DNA of 64,000 nucleotides, taken from assembly GCA_964019425.1 (NCBI GenBank), contig OZ025790.1, positions 806,001 to 870,000 of the forward strand, read 5' to 3'. This document shows positions 45,647 to 55,728 of this stretch, piece by piece. This stretch comes from Flectonema sp. DT1601. Lineage: Eukaryota; Euglenozoa; Diplonemea; Diplonemida; Diplonemidae. Under the pieces are notes generated by a model. That model made no database searches, was not told where the DNA came from, and was given only the letters and a program-made list of their open reading frames with translations. The position numbers and the translations under genes were made by a program. Each line of letters opens with the position of its first letter. Within the stretch, counting starts at the first letter, position 1.

Positions 45647-48600
45647 TCATGTTTTTTGTTTTTTTATTATCTTCCTGACGGGTTTTGATTGTCTCACATT
45701 CTTACTGTATAATCGTTGGTACGCAAACCTCTGTAACGACCTGAAGTAGGTCCCAAGAACCAATCGATTATGCATCCATAGTAGTGCGAGAGATATAGAA
45801 CTCTTTATTGAACATATTGACTTGTGATTAATAGTGTCAGCAGCATACAACCACCATTTTGAAAAGAATTTTTCCAAAATCGATCGGGATGTTGATTTTC
45901 GCAACTCAGTAACAACAATACATTGAAGTCGACTAGCTTCTTCTTGCCAACACAGACGAGCAGACTTTTCAGCTTCGAGACGTGATCTTGCTGATGAAAT
46001 CCACAGCTTCATCTGCTCTACTCCATTCACATGTTCTGACGTAGCGGAATAGAATGATGTGTTTGTATCTGGAGATCTATTCATCATCACATTTTGTAAA
46101 AGTGGTGTACCACTATAACTAACTGTTGGTGTATCAGCTTTAGCAGAGTACAGTGATTCCCCTGCAGGTGTCGTATGTTGTTCATCGGAAAAGTTTATTG
46201 CTGTTGTCTTGTCGGGTGTCGATAAGTTGAATCCGTCTGTGGAATCCGTTGTTTCATTGAGAGTGAAGTTACTTACATGACCCGCAGACTGACTGTTGTC
46301 AACCACTACTTTGTTAACCTTCACCTTGTCTGTGGAATCAGTTGTTTCATTGAGAGTGAAGTTACTTACATGACCCGCAGACTGACTGTTGTCAACCACT
46401 ACTTTGTTAACCTTCACCTTGTCTGTGGAATCAGTTGTTTCATTGAGAGTGAAGTTACTTACATGACCCGCAGACTGACTGTTGTCAACCACTACTTTGT
46501 TAACCTTCACCTTGTCTGTGGAATCCGTTGTTTTATTGAGAGTGAAGTTATTTACATGACCGGCAAACTGACTGTTGTCAACCACTACTTTGTTAACCTT
46601 CACCTTGTCTGTGGAATCCGTTGTTTTATTGAGAGTGAAGTTATTTACATGACCGGCAAACTGACTGTTGTCAACCACTACTTTGTTAACCTTCACCTTG
46701 TCTGTGGAATCCGTTGCATTAATAACGATTTCAGAGTGGACATCACTTTCATGAGATGAGAGACACACTCCACTATTTGTAGAAACATAATTCCTGATGA
46801 GTGTTGTAGAGGTTGAGGTAGGCTTCATATGTGATGGTAGACTGTCCGTTGTCAACTGCCTGCTGTCTGACTGATTGTTATCTTCTTTATTAGTGGCTAA
46901 CTCGCCGTTATATCTGTCTGAAGAGTTGGCTGTGTTGTTATCGAGTGTGAATTTGTGGTGACTGTTGCCAAGGATCACTTCGTTAGTTTTCAACTCATCG
47001 TCTTCATTGGAAGTTGACCTGCCGTTGAATCTGTCTGTGCAATCAGTTGCTTTATTGAGAGTGGGTTTATTTACAGAAATTACCGACTGCCTGGTGACGG
47101 TGTCTCCATTATTTGAATATACCGATTCATCAGGTCTTATAAAACTATTTCGTATTCTATCATTCTCCTCATCAACTACAATACAACCCCCTCCTCTATT
47201 TTCATCATTAAGTCTGCTGGAGTTACATTCCTCAGGTGGGAATTGATATTCTGCCTCACCCGTTATCAGAGCTGTTGGTGTGACTCCTTTATTCCCTACT
47301 TTAAGAGGTATTCGAATATCAGGTTTCACATGTGAGAATTGATGTGCTTCAGTAGAACTGTTTTTAGATACGATTATTGGAAGTTGTTTTTTATTTGATG
47401 AATCTGATCCAATATGATGATGTGTTAATTGATTTAAAGACTTTAGAGTATCAGGTATCACATGTGAGAACTGATGCTGTCCACAATAATCATCCTCCTC
47501 CTTAGAAGAGTTATTTCCAACATTAGAAAACCTTTTTAACGTCGATCTGTAAGTTGTGTTATTGCTGGCCTTTCGAATAACAGATTTCGGTTGGACGCTT
47601 AATTTTTGTCTCAGGGATGACGGACTCGGAATGATATTATCATAACTATTTGTGTGTCTCGAGGGTAGAAAACAATCATCATCTGAATCCCTGCATCCTA
47701 GATTATGGTGTTGGATATTACTACGTTTCTGAACACCTGGTTCACTAACGATTTCTTCGTTAGCATTTTTATCAAAATTAGAAATGTTTACGTGAAGTAA
47801 TCCTTGTTGAACTGTCGCCTCATTAAAGTTTAACGCAGCTTCTGATAGTGGTATTGGTTTTGAGTAGTGTGATTGTATAGTTTCAGATCGGATTAATTCA
47901 AGAACTTGTTGAGGACTGAAACTCTCATCCGGATATACTCCGAAATACTTTAAACATTCTATACAACCATCCTTGTAGATATCTCGTTCTATTGATGTTG
48001 TTAGGTCTGAAGGTATTTGTTCATTAGTTTCCTTTGGTTGGGATATTTCCTTTAAATTCGTGTCGTGTTCTTGAGACCATCCAAAGAGGGTTTTGTTCCC
48101 ACCAGATGACCATATCGTTGATACTTTTGTTGTTTTTACTGTTGACATTGACATGATAGGAGTTCCATTCTTGTTCTTTGATAATTTCTTATAACTACGA
48201 CCACCCCACGTACTTACAGTTCCATCCCACGAACTTGCCCAAACCCTGTCAGGTATGTAAACCAAACTACTGATTTTATTTTTATGAGAATCAAGTTTTG
48301 CTAAACAAAGTTGACTCTGAATTCCCCAAACAAATATATTTCCACTAGCATGACCAGTCCACAATCGACGTCCACAGTCTGATAATGTCATTGCTGTAGG
48401 ATTTGGTTGCTTACACCAATGCGTCGGTTTAGTTGCTTTCAAATCATGATCACATATAAAAGTAAATATTCCTTTTGATGATCCAACGAAGAGAGTTGAA
48501 TCTAATATTGACATACATGTTATACCTGTATCTGAAAGTCTCAGTTTGCGTAATATGTTTTGAGAAGTTGAATCCCATTGAAGTATGTAAGAGCTTTCAT

Positions 48601-48958
48601 AGGATGCGAAAACAGTTTTCGTTTTATCAGATGAAATTAAATTCACAACACCTGATAAATTATTATGACCAAGATGAGGATACACCTCACCGATTACATT
48701 ATAAGAAGTCGAATGATGTATTTCAATAACGCCCGATGATAAACCAATCCACACACAGTGATTATGGATGGTAAAACATCTTATACGTACTCCTGTGTAG
48801 GTTCTTTTTAATTTTATGTCGCCTGTGATGACGTCTCTTATGGTAAGGCCACCATCCCTGTCACCCAACCAGACATCGTTACCAGAAGCTACCAAACATG
48901 TGATGTCACAGCCTGGACCATCTTTTATTATTGTGCAGGCCTGGCCTGGGGCCTTCAT
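45647..48958 (-). CDS. Beta-propeller (WD-like) protein with 31-residue repeats
   Basis: 1,103 residues from the ATG at 48958. Residues 1-320 form a WD40-like propeller: repeated blocks such as DVWLGDRDGGLTIRDV, RLWTGHASGNIFVWG and RVWASSWDGTVSTWGG end in W-G or W-D at regular spacing. Residues 320-745 are polar and Ser/Asn-rich, probably disordered. Five copies of a 31-residue repeat (TDSTDKVKVNKVVVDNSQ...) lie at about 752-906. The last 110 residues have helices with spaced aromatic motifs (FFSKWWLYA, LLWMHNRLVLGTYFRSLQRFA) that recall centrin-binding or basal-body helices. Function is not assigned; a cytoskeletal or flagellar scaffold is a guess from the layout. Confidence 0.8.
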   Translation of the reverse strand: MKAPGQACTIIKDGPGCDITCLVASGNDVWLGDRDGGLTIRDVITGDIKLKRTYTGVRIRCFTIHNHCVWIGLSSGVIEIHHSTSYNVIGEVYPHLGHNNLSGVVNLISSDKTKTVFASYESSYILQWDSTSQNILRKLRLSDTGITCMSILDSTLFVGSSKGIFTFICDHDLKATKPTHWCKQPNPTAMTLSDCGRRLWTGHASGNIFVWGIQSQLCLAKLDSHKNKISSLVYIPDRVWASSWDGTVSTWGGRSYKKLSKNKNGTPIMSMSTVKTTKVSTIWSSGGNKTLFGWSQEHDTNLKEISQPKETNEQIPSDLTTSIERDIYKDGCIECLKYFGVYPDESFSPQQVLELIRSETIQSHYSKPIPLSEAALNFNEATVQQGLLHVNISNFDKNANEEIVSEPGVQKRSNIQHHNLGCRDSDDDCFLPSRHTNSYDNIIPSPSSLRQKLSVQPKSVIRKASNNTTYRSTLKRFSNVGNNSSKEEDDYCGQHQFSHVIPDTLKSLNQLTHHHIGSDSSNKKQLPIIVSKNSSTEAHQFSHVKPDIRIPLKVGNKGVTPTALITGEAEYQFPPEECNSSRLNDENRGGGCIVVDEENDRIRNSFIRPDESVYSNNGDTVTRQSVISVNKPTLNKATDCTDRFNGRSTSNEDDELKTNEVILGNSHHKFTLDNNTANSSDRYNGELATNKEDNNQSDSRQLTTDSLPSHMKPTSTSTTLIRNYVSTNSGVCLSSHESDVHSEIVINATDSTDKVKVNKVVVDNSQFAGHVNNFTLNKTTDSTDKVKVNKVVVDNSQFAGHVNNFTLNKTTDSTDKVKVNKVVVDNSQSAGHVSNFTLNETTDSTDKVKVNKVVVDNSQSAGHVSNFTLNETTDSTDKVKVNKVVVDNSQSAGHVSNFTLNETTDSTDGFNLSTPDKTTAINFSDEQHTTPAGESLYSAKADTPTVSYSGTPLLQNVMMNRSPDTNTSFYSATSEHVNGVEQMKLWISSARSRLEAEKSARLCWQEEASRLQCIVVTELRKSTSRSILEKFFSKWWLYAADTINHKSICSIKSSISLALLWMHNRLVLGTYFRSLQRFAYQRLYSKNVRQSKPVRKIIKKQKT
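46236..46700 (-). repeat. Five 93-bp tandem repeats inside the propeller gene
   Basis: Five units of 93 bp, in two subtypes (three with AGHVSNF and two with AGHVNNF), keep the frame. The near-identity suggests recent expansion. Confidence 0.9.
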
Positions 48959-49581
48959 GGCAAAAAAAAACTACGAGAAATAGAATTTTAAAAAAAACCA
49001 AAAAAAAAAAGAAAATCTCTTTTTAATTCTATCACACAACACTATTATGGGAAACCGATCATATAAACTTGAATACTGTGGGTGAGAAAAAATTTAAAAA
49101 AAAAAATTTTTAAAAAAAAAAAAACTATTTAAAAAAAACTGGTTGTCATGATCTTTCGTTAAGGCAATATGGTACTTGGGCAATTAAGAAACAAAAAAAA
49201 AAAAAAAAAAAAAAACAGATGAGCCTTAATCAGAAGGGGTTAGCTAATTCAGATAAGAGACCCTGATGCAATGCATCGATACAATTCTAAAATTCTCTAA
49301 AGAGAATAAAATAACACAAAAGAGACATACATGCGGGAAGTTTTTTTTTTTTTGCACTTTCACCGCAAAACCCAATTGTGAATTCCACGAATTGTTAAAA
49401 GAAAAAAAAAAAAAAAAAAAACAGCCCAGAAATAACAAAATGCTAATAAAAAAGAATCAGATCCTGGGTTTCCACAGAAACCAGGACAAAATAGTAATAA
49501 ATTTGTCCCGCCTTATGGATCATCACGCTATGGTTACAGAGTACTGAAAATGGATAAAATTGAATCTCTAAAGAAAACACA
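48959..49581. other. Spacer, homopolymer-rich
   Basis: A runs at 48994-49010, 49098-49126 and 49193-49215 on plus, which are T runs on minus. No gene is seen. Confidence 0.5.
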
Positions 49582-50649
49582 CTATACCAAATACAAAACA
49601 CCCATACTCTCATCAAGGTAGATATCAGAATACTTTTGCATCATGCGGGCAGCGCTTAAGATCTGATCACGTGGAGTATTGAATTCTATTGAAAGCTCTT
49701 CAATGGTTTTGACTTGAGTCGTACCTGATTCAAGTAAATGTTTTACTTTATTAGAGAGTGAGACGACGTCAAAAGCTGGTATTGGTGTTGGTGTTGGTGC
49801 TGGAGCCGCAGGCTTATCGTCAGACACAATTACTTCGGTGCCTGGTAATGGAACAACTGCGAGTGACGGAACAGGAATCGGTTTTATTATCTTCTTCTCC
49901 TCCGTAGTAGCAGGTTGATCCACGACTGCAGGTCTTGTCCTTGGCGCTTCCTTCTTTTCAGGTGTCTTTTTTATGATTTGCACTGCAGCAGGTGATGCCG
50001 GCCGCGCCACTTCTTCTTTTCGCTTTTTCACAATTTTCGTAGTTTTTTTACTTTCCTCTTCTTCGAATTTCATTTTTTTAGTAAGTCTCGTCAACATTTC
50101 ATCATACCACAATTCAACTTTTATTTTTAGGTATTCTTTGCTTGTTGGAGGATCGGCATTGGCATACAGTTCAGGTAAAATAAGCTTCACAATCAATGCT
50201 AAGTAAGGCCTTGAAAGGTCATTCATCCAAGTGTAATTCTGATTATATTAATTTTTTTTTTTTTTTTTAATAGAGGAGAGAGGGTGAAAAAAAAACACAT
50301 ACACTCTTTGGAACTAATGTTGCTACCCATATTTGCATACAAAAAATCTTTTCTTCTTTCGATACTGAAACAATATCACCATTAAGGGTTTCTTCAACAC
50401 GTTTTATATCTGATGCTCCGGTTGGTCTTCTCTTTAATTTTGTTCTCTGTTTGTAATTAATTTTTTTTTTTTTTTTTTTTTTGCCTATGCCAAAATTCAT
50501 GTGTTGCATACCAAACCACTTAAACCCTTTTTTAAGTAAGGTAAGTTATCGTTGAACCATTCATCAGTCATTTGACTGACGTTGTCAGTGCGCATAAGGT
50601 TTACAAGATGTTTTAAATAAGCATCTCTCACATCATCAGGACGACCCAT
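49582..50649 (-). CDS. Unknown protein of 312 residues, three exons
   Basis: Exons 50649-50512, 50446-50303 and 50238-49582 join in phase 0 into 312 residues (46+48+218). It begins MGRPDDVRDAYLKHLVNLM. Residues 1-150 are helical with a conserved-looking hydrophobic core (IFCMQIWVATLVPK, YLALIVKLILPELY); 150-240 is Lys/Glu- then Pro/Ala-rich linker; the last 70 residues form another helical unit (VVSLSNKVKHLLESGTTQVKTIEELSIEF...). I do not recognise the family. Start choice: the ATG follows a pyrimidine tract and is the first in the joined frame. Confidence 0.75.
50239..50302 (-). other. Intron 2 of the 312-residue gene
   Basis: 64 bp, donor GTATGT, acceptor ATATAATCAG, phase 0. Confidence 0.75.
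50447..50511 (-). other. Intron 1 of the 312-residue gene
   Basis: 65 bp, donor GTATGC, acceptor ATTACAAACAG, phase 0, with an A run of 24 before the acceptor. Confidence 0.78.
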
Positions 50650-50864
50650 TTTTTTTTTTTTTTTTCCCCCTCCTTTAGTTGCTGGAAAAAGAGAGATTTT
50701 AATAAAAGAAGATTTTAATAAAATTGTTGTTAAATCTCAACAAACGTGTTCATGTCGGGTTTCCTGATGCTGGAGGGAATGAAACAGAGATATCAAAAAA
50801 AAAAAAAAAAGAAGAAGAAGAAGAATACCCAAATAGGCTAGCTGAAGTGTTTCTACATTTAGAC

Positions 50865-51617
50865 TTACGTTGCTTTTAACTTCTTCCCGGAACGATACAG
50901 TGATACTAGTCCAAATAATGCAGCCAGGAGTACCACCACAGGAGTTGTCAGTAGGGCAGATGCCGACAAAACTATCGCAAGGTTGGGAATATAGTCTCTG
51001 AGTACGTAGACTGTTAAGTACCAAAGAAAATGTTGATACCCCACTCTCGACAAGAGTGTTATAAATAAGATGATATGAGAAAACATAAATATCGATGAAA
51101 ATAAATGAACCGGAGCTATCACAGAAAGCAACAGAGAACCAGCTAACGATGTAAAACCGTATTCTGTGCGAGAGTTTACGTCATTTGTGAATGTGAAGGT
51201 GTGGAGGAGGACTGTTAGCATATCAGTTGAAGAGTTTTGTTGTTTGGAACTATCAATCAAAGTCGATTCTACTTTAAGTTCAGCTGATGGTTTTATATCA
51301 GTTTGTGAACTACTTTGAGATTCTAATTTTTGACTGCCAACAGACTCAACTGGTTTCATCAGTTCAGCCATTTGAGAATGCCAGTCAGCGTCACGCTCGT
51401 ATTCAGGAGTTCTCTCTAAGATCTTTAATCTTCTTCTAATCTGAGGATCTGTAACATCTGTAGTTGTAGTTGTTTTGGTTTCTAATTTATCTTCTTTCAG
51501 ATCTTCACAACTCTTCAGCTCTGTCTTCAACCTCTCCATTAGTACCTCCCACTCTGAATCTCTTTCATAATCAGGTGTCCTTTCTAACATTTTTATTCTT
51601 CGCTTTGCCTGCAGCAT
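50865..51617 (-). CDS. Membrane protein with two N-terminal RxLKxLERTPxYERD repeats
   Basis: 250 residues from the ATG at 51617. Two copies of a motif, RRIKMLERTPDYERDSEWEV near residue 6 and RRLKILERTPEYERDADWHS near 62, lie in a charged N-terminal half. After a Ser/Gln/Thr linker come about three hydrophobic segments (about 155-235) and a short basic C-terminus (GKKLKAT). The end, with two close TM hairpins and a Lys-rich tail, resembles reticulon- or ER-shaping proteins in outline. I cannot name the family. A TATACAACAG acceptor lies about 70 nt upstream. Confidence 0.7.
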   Translation of the reverse strand: MLQAKRRIKMLERTPDYERDSEWEVLMERLKTELKSCEDLKEDKLETKTTTTTDVTDPQIRRRLKILERTPEYERDADWHSQMAELMKPVESVGSQKLESQSSSQTDIKPSAELKVESTLIDSSKQQNSSTDMLTVLLHTFTFTNDVNSRTEYGFTSLAGSLLLSVIAPVHLFSSIFMFSHIILFITLLSRVGYQHFLWYLTVYVLRDYIPNLAIVLSASALLTTPVVVLLAALFGLVSLYRSGKKLKAT

Positions 51618-51797
51618 GTTGTCAGGTTTGTTACTGTGTCTGAGTATTTGGTATTAAAACTGTTGTTGTAGTTGCTGCTGTTGTATATAAAAAAGAATAG
51701 TCTATGTGAGGTAGGTTACTTATTTTTTTTTCGTTTTTTGTTTTTACTTACAGACGTTCTTCAGGGGATCGGAAGATGACTTCACATAGCGATCTTG

Positions 51798-51932
51798 CTA
51801 ATCAAGTCCATTCAGCGCTTCTTCCTCGGCAACTCTTTTGAGAATCTCACATTCTATGGCCGTTATCTTATCTTTTAATTCTTTTTGTTCACTTATTAAA
51901 CCAGTCTTGACTGCATTTTCAGTTAAAGGCAT
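51798..51932 (-). CDS. Small 44-residue coiled-coil protein
   Basis: ATG at 51932, TAG at 51798. The sequence is almost all one amphipathic helix (SEQKELKDKITAIECEILKR). A well-placed acceptor (TTATTACAATCAG) lies 5 nt upstream of the ATG, which is what makes this more than a chance frame. It could be a subunit of a small complex. Being short, it needs transcript support. Confidence 0.5.
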   Translation of the reverse strand: MPLTENAVKTGLISEQKELKDKITAIECEILKRVAEEEALNGLD

Positions 51933-52579
51933 TGTTTCTGATTGTAATAAAACAATAAGGCAAAATTAACAAATGTTCCAAAAAATAATAAGTATTCAGA
52001 CGGTCGTTACAATGAATGTAAAGGGACTTGGATAAATAAATGAAGGGATAGACATGAATTATCATAATTGGATTCTGTCTAATAATAAACTTCACAATAG
52101 TGCAGTATTAGTACGTTTAGTTAATCTTATTGGAATATAAAAAAACATATGAAGGTTTGATTAGGTTCATACGAATATAAATCTCTTGTATTATATCAGA
52201 ACTCAATAATAAAATTAAAAAACTCATGACACAAAGTGACTAAAATGTTAATACAGGCTAACACTCTGTAAATGAAGAGGGTGAAACGTTGACAATGTAA
52301 AAACAGTAACAACTTTAAGTATTAAAAACAAAATTAGTATCAAGTACTTGACTGAAAAATATTTGTAGTTGTTAATCAAAGAAAATTACGTTTAGAAAAA
52401 AAGAAAACTATATTTTTTGTCTTACTGACCAGAAGTCGTTGTCGAATCTGAAAGGGGGTGAAGGAATAGTGGTAATCACAATTAAATTATAAAAATCACT
52501 TTTCAACCCAGACAAACCGGATAATGCAAAACCAGATTGCCAAAACCAGATCATAAAAAGAACGCCTGAGCAAGCTCAC
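51933..52579. other. Spacer with a dispersed repeat
   Basis: 52270-52310 matches 34552-34589. No gene is seen. Confidence 0.5.
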
Positions 52580-53470
52580 CTAATCGACAGGAGAGCCTAC
52601 TGACATGCCATCAGAGATTTCTTCTTCTTCCTGCTCAGGTTCACCGGAGCAGCGGCCTATCATCCAAATTGGTAATTCTACACGACATCTGATAATCATA
52701 TTCGCAATGACTATAATTAGTATTGACATCCCACATATTATTAACATCTTAACAATGTAATCACGAAAGTGTTGTTTAATACTGTATTGACATGGATCTG
52801 TAAAAGAGTTGGAGTCGCAATGAAGACATTCTCCGGGATCGAGGTCGCAGCCGTATGCTGTTGCATTGCAGCATCTTCCCCAACCACTGCATTTAAACTG
52901 ATCTTGTATTTCACATATTTGATTTGCTTTGGAATCCTTTACCAACTGATACCAGTCATTTCCGAGTCTGAGAGTAGTGTTTTCATCTTCTAATGCTGTC
53001 ATTGCAATCATCATTGCTGCGATTCCCACAACAAGTATTCCTCCGCTAATCAAAGAAAAACCAATTTGATATTTAAAAGGAAGACAACAATATCTCATGA
53101 TATTTTGCAACCAATGTTGATTATTTCTCTTTCGACCTGTATCTCCATAGTTGAGTGAGATGCATAAAGTAAGCATCCCCCAAATGACGACTAGGCAAGC
53201 AAGACTAGTCATACAAATAATCAGGTCTCTGCAAGGCTTACATAAATCTACAAGTCCCCAATAGGTTAATCGATTACCCCCAAAAAATACTCCTAACGAC
53301 CCAAATGCAATAAAAGAAACTCCGATAATTGCAATCACACTGTCCCAAACTTTTTTTGAATTTGTTCTGATTTCGTCTTTCGGAGGCGACTCATCGCAGA
53401 ATCGAATTTCAGCAGCACAAGACTCTGACAAATCAATTTCAAAACACTCTACTCCATTATTAGTATTCAT
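52580..53470 (-). CDS. Tetraspanin-like protein
   Basis: 296 residues from the ATG at 53470. Four hydrophobic segments lie at about 42-65, 84-107, 135-160 and 238-262. Between the third and fourth is a large loop with IQDQFKCSGWGRCC and further cysteines (GCDLDPGECLHCD, DPCQYSIKQHF), close to the tetraspanin pattern of a CCG plus paired cysteines; here the CCG is CSG with a nearby CC. The short acidic tail is cytosolic. Tetraspanins organise membrane partners at the surface or on endosomes. N-terminus is 40 residues, longer than usual. Confidence 0.78.
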   Translation of the reverse strand: MNTNNGVECFEIDLSESCAAEIRFCDESPPKDEIRTNSKKVWDSVIAIIGVSFIAFGSLGVFFGGNRLTYWGLVDLCKPCRDLIICMTSLACLVVIWGMLTLCISLNYGDTGRKRNNQHWLQNIMRYCCLPFKYQIGFSLISGGILVVGIAAMMIAMTALEDENTTLRLGNDWYQLVKDSKANQICEIQDQFKCSGWGRCCNATAYGCDLDPGECLHCDSNSFTDPCQYSIKQHFRDYIVKMLIICGMSILIIVIANMIIRCRVELPIWMIGRCSGEPEQEEEEISDGMSVGSPVD

Positions 53471-53605
53471 TCCTCTGAATTAAACAATAAGATCACGTCA
53501 AACACGTTCATGTTTAAAAAACACAATTTTTTCAGTGTTTTTCCCCCCTCGTCGTGCAGGTTAGATGATAAAAAGGGAAAAATTCTGTTAATTTTTTTTT
53601 CTTCT

Positions 53606-54349
53606 TCAGCTGTTAATAATTTTATTTTCTGTTAAAAACGATTCAAAAAGTGATATAATATCATGAAATGGTTCATTGAGGCGATGACCACCACCTTGGA
53701 TTACTTCCCATCTCTTTCGTGTTGTCGCTGGAATTAAGCTATACAATTCCTTAGCATCGGACACTGGAATAACATCATCCTTTTCTCCATGGACAATTAA
53801 AGTTGGAATAGTCACGCTAGACGCTAATGGTTGATCATGAAATCCATTTTTTTCGGCATCTTCTAAGAGATTTCCACATATTTTTACATCTCCAACAAAT
53901 TGACTTTGCATGATTAAGTGACCTTCAGGTGATTTCGGAAGCTCACCCCATCGTTTAATTAATTGGGCAGCGGGAGCAACAAGTAAAAGCGCTTTAATAT
54001 TATCAATAGAGCTGGCTGCCTTCATGGCAACAACTCCTCCTATCGAAGAACCAACGACGTATACATCACCTTTCAGCATACTAAGTAAGGTTTCTGTTTC
54101 TTGTACAAAACTCGATAACGTGACTTCTTCAAGACTCGAACCCGATTCTCCATGACCAGTGAAGTCCATTCTGGCGAATCCATAGTCTCTCTTTTCAGCC
54201 CGGGCTCTGAGACATTCTGACTTCTCACTAACTCTAACAGAACAGAACCCATGCAGATAAACATAATAAGGATTACCAACAATCTTAGGGTGAAGGATAT
54301 CAACCGCCACTTCAACACCGCTGCGGACAGTCAGCCTCATTGACTTCAT
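53606..54349 (-). CDS. Alpha/beta hydrolase (ABHD10-like)
   Basis: 247 residues, with the ATG at 54349; the acceptor TTCAG lies 14 nt upstream, and an earlier GTG is not used. Serine hydrolase marks: oxyanion region YLHGFCSV, nucleophile Ser102 in GSSIGG, acid near 191-192 (GEKDDVIP), and His222 in GGGHRL. FARMDFTGHGES is typical of small acyl hydrolases and thioesterases. The nearest fit in memory is ABHD10 or serine aminopeptidase-like (Hydrolase_4) proteins. No targeting signal is clear. The catalytic triad looks complete. Confidence 0.88.
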   Translation of the reverse strand: MKSMRLTVRSGVEVAVDILHPKIVGNPYYVYLHGFCSVRVSEKSECLRARAEKRDYGFARMDFTGHGESGSSLEEVTLSSFVQETETLLSMLKGDVYVVGSSIGGVVAMKAASSIDNIKALLLVAPAAQLIKRWGELPKSPEGHLIMQSQFVGDVKICGNLLEDAEKNGFHDQPLASSVTIPTLIVHGEKDDVIPVSDAKELYSLIPATTRKRWEVIQGGGHRLNEPFHDIISLFESFLTENKIINS

Positions 54350-54409
54350 GTTTGTTAAATTCACTGAATGTCTTATTCAAATAATTATTCTTTTTCAGTA
54401 GCTCCTTCG

Positions 54410-54546
54410 AGAAACTAAATATAAATACGACAGCAGTCTTCATTTTTTAGAACATCCTGAGAACTATCTGATCCGACTGTTAGGAAATTATAATTTCTTC
54501 ATCACTCGAGAAATACCTTAACTGTAAGGAAATAATAAATACTAGA
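54410..54546 (-). other. Protease leader relic, third copy
   Basis: 54430-54462 matches 9380-9410 and 16103-16135 (the minus strand reads CTCAGGATGTTCTAAAAAATG then AAGACTGC). It directly abuts the 18S fragment. No protease body is present. Confidence 0.55.
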
Positions 54547-54547
54547 A

Positions 54548-54907
54548 TAACACAAGTATCTTCTAATAAAGATAGCCACGGTAGTCTACTACACTACCGT
54601 GGCTCGGTTGACCTGTTTCATCCACTCACCGCTGCTAGTGAAAGCGTTGGTTCCTGTTTCGGTCAACTGCATCCACCACATTCCCAAGGGTTTAATCAAA
54701 AGAAGTAACTGTGTTGGACTTTTCGGACATGTATTAGCAATGGAGTTACCATTGTTATCCAACTGAACGCCGTAAGGCATTTTCCCCGCGTAGATTATGG
54801 CTGATTTAATGAGCCGTCTGCAGACCCAATGTGATCCATTTACTCTGAGACTTGCATGGCTTAATCCTTGAAACAAGCATATGACTACTGGCAGGATCAA
54901 CCAGGTT
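54548..54907 (-). rRNA. 18S (SSU) rRNA, 5' fragment only
   Basis: The minus strand begins AACCTGGTTGATCCTGCC and continues AGTAGTCATATGCTTGTTTC, AAGGATTAAGCCATGCAAG and so on, the universal 5' end of eukaryotic SSU rRNA. It is followed by ACGGCTCATTAAATC and GCTAATACATG, and the conserved TTTATTAGA segment near 54565. About 360 nt are present, then homology stops; the remaining 80% of 18S and all downstream rDNA are missing. A hairpin at 54574-54602 fits an rRNA helix. It is a stray fragment within a protein-coding cluster. Confidence 0.93.
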
Positions 54908-55155
54908 TCTTGTTACTCTAACCAACAGGGAGTACCCGAAAGTACGCACCCGAGAGTTGAAAGCATCAAGACGTTGGTTGTCTCTTTTTTTCCGCAGTTC
55001 TGATAGAGGCAGTCACCACCAAACCTTTCGGTCAGCAGCAGCTTCTCTATAGAACTTGTGATGGTTTTCACCATCGTGCCTTCCAGAATACATTGGCATG
55101 TATGTAGCTCAGACGAGTCTGACAACTACTGCCTGGAACGAATCCGTAAGGACGC
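54908..55155 (-). other. Likely 5' external transcribed spacer of the rDNA fragment
   Basis: The sequence directly upstream of the 18S 5' end is more GC-rich than nearby spacers and holds short inverted repeats (for example CGGGTAC/GTACCCG and GATGGT/ACCATC type pairs), as expected of a spacer that folds. The identity is inferred from position. Confidence 0.5.
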
Positions 55156-55162
55156 GATATTA

Positions 55163-55722
55163 GATAGATAGAATGAGTTTATTATAAAAAAGTGCACTAA
55201 AATAAAATATGAAAAAGAAAAATTATAAAAACACATTGTTCTGCTGTTCCATAATACACTGTGGAATACGTAGTTTCAGGAGCCTTAATCTTATACTACT
55301 TGTCCCTCTTAGGCCTTCATCAGTAAGTTCTAAGGGACTTCATTCCAGTTAAATAATAAATCGGATCCATCAATTGGTCTATTTCAAAAGAACTAATTTC
55401 TTAATGTCCATCGGAGCTCGCCAGGACGGGCTAGCATATATTTGCTTTTGATCAGCGTTCTATCTCTTCTACATCCGTTCGTTTTATTACGAGTGCGAGT
55501 TCTCCTTCATCGGAGCTGTAGTCGTCTTTCTTGCGCTTTTCCTTAGTGTTGGTGAGAAGTAGAATTCCTTCATTCAAGGGTGCCATGGTACAGTCGTTAT
55601 CATTATTATTATCCTGCAGAGTTTTTCTTAAAATCATGTGAAAACAATATTCTGGGTGTTTAAAATGTCTGTCAAAATGGTCAAATTATAATCGCCGGTC
55701 TGTCGCAATATAAGATAGATAG
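55163..55722 (-). mobile_element. Second, shorter copy of the Josephin-bearing repeat
   Basis: 55175-55708 matches 17538-18080 with few changes, and keeps the 3' coding end (to the stop at 55452) and the 3' UTR. It is cut at its 5' end and flanked by short GATA repeats (AGATAGATAG on both sides). The catalytic Cys part is absent. Confidence 0.75.
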
Positions 55723-55728
55723 ATAGTA

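Noticed and set aside
46277-46759. Plus-strand frame with five repeats of about 31 residues
   Set aside because: Shadow of the 93-bp coding repeat; any frame through it repeats.
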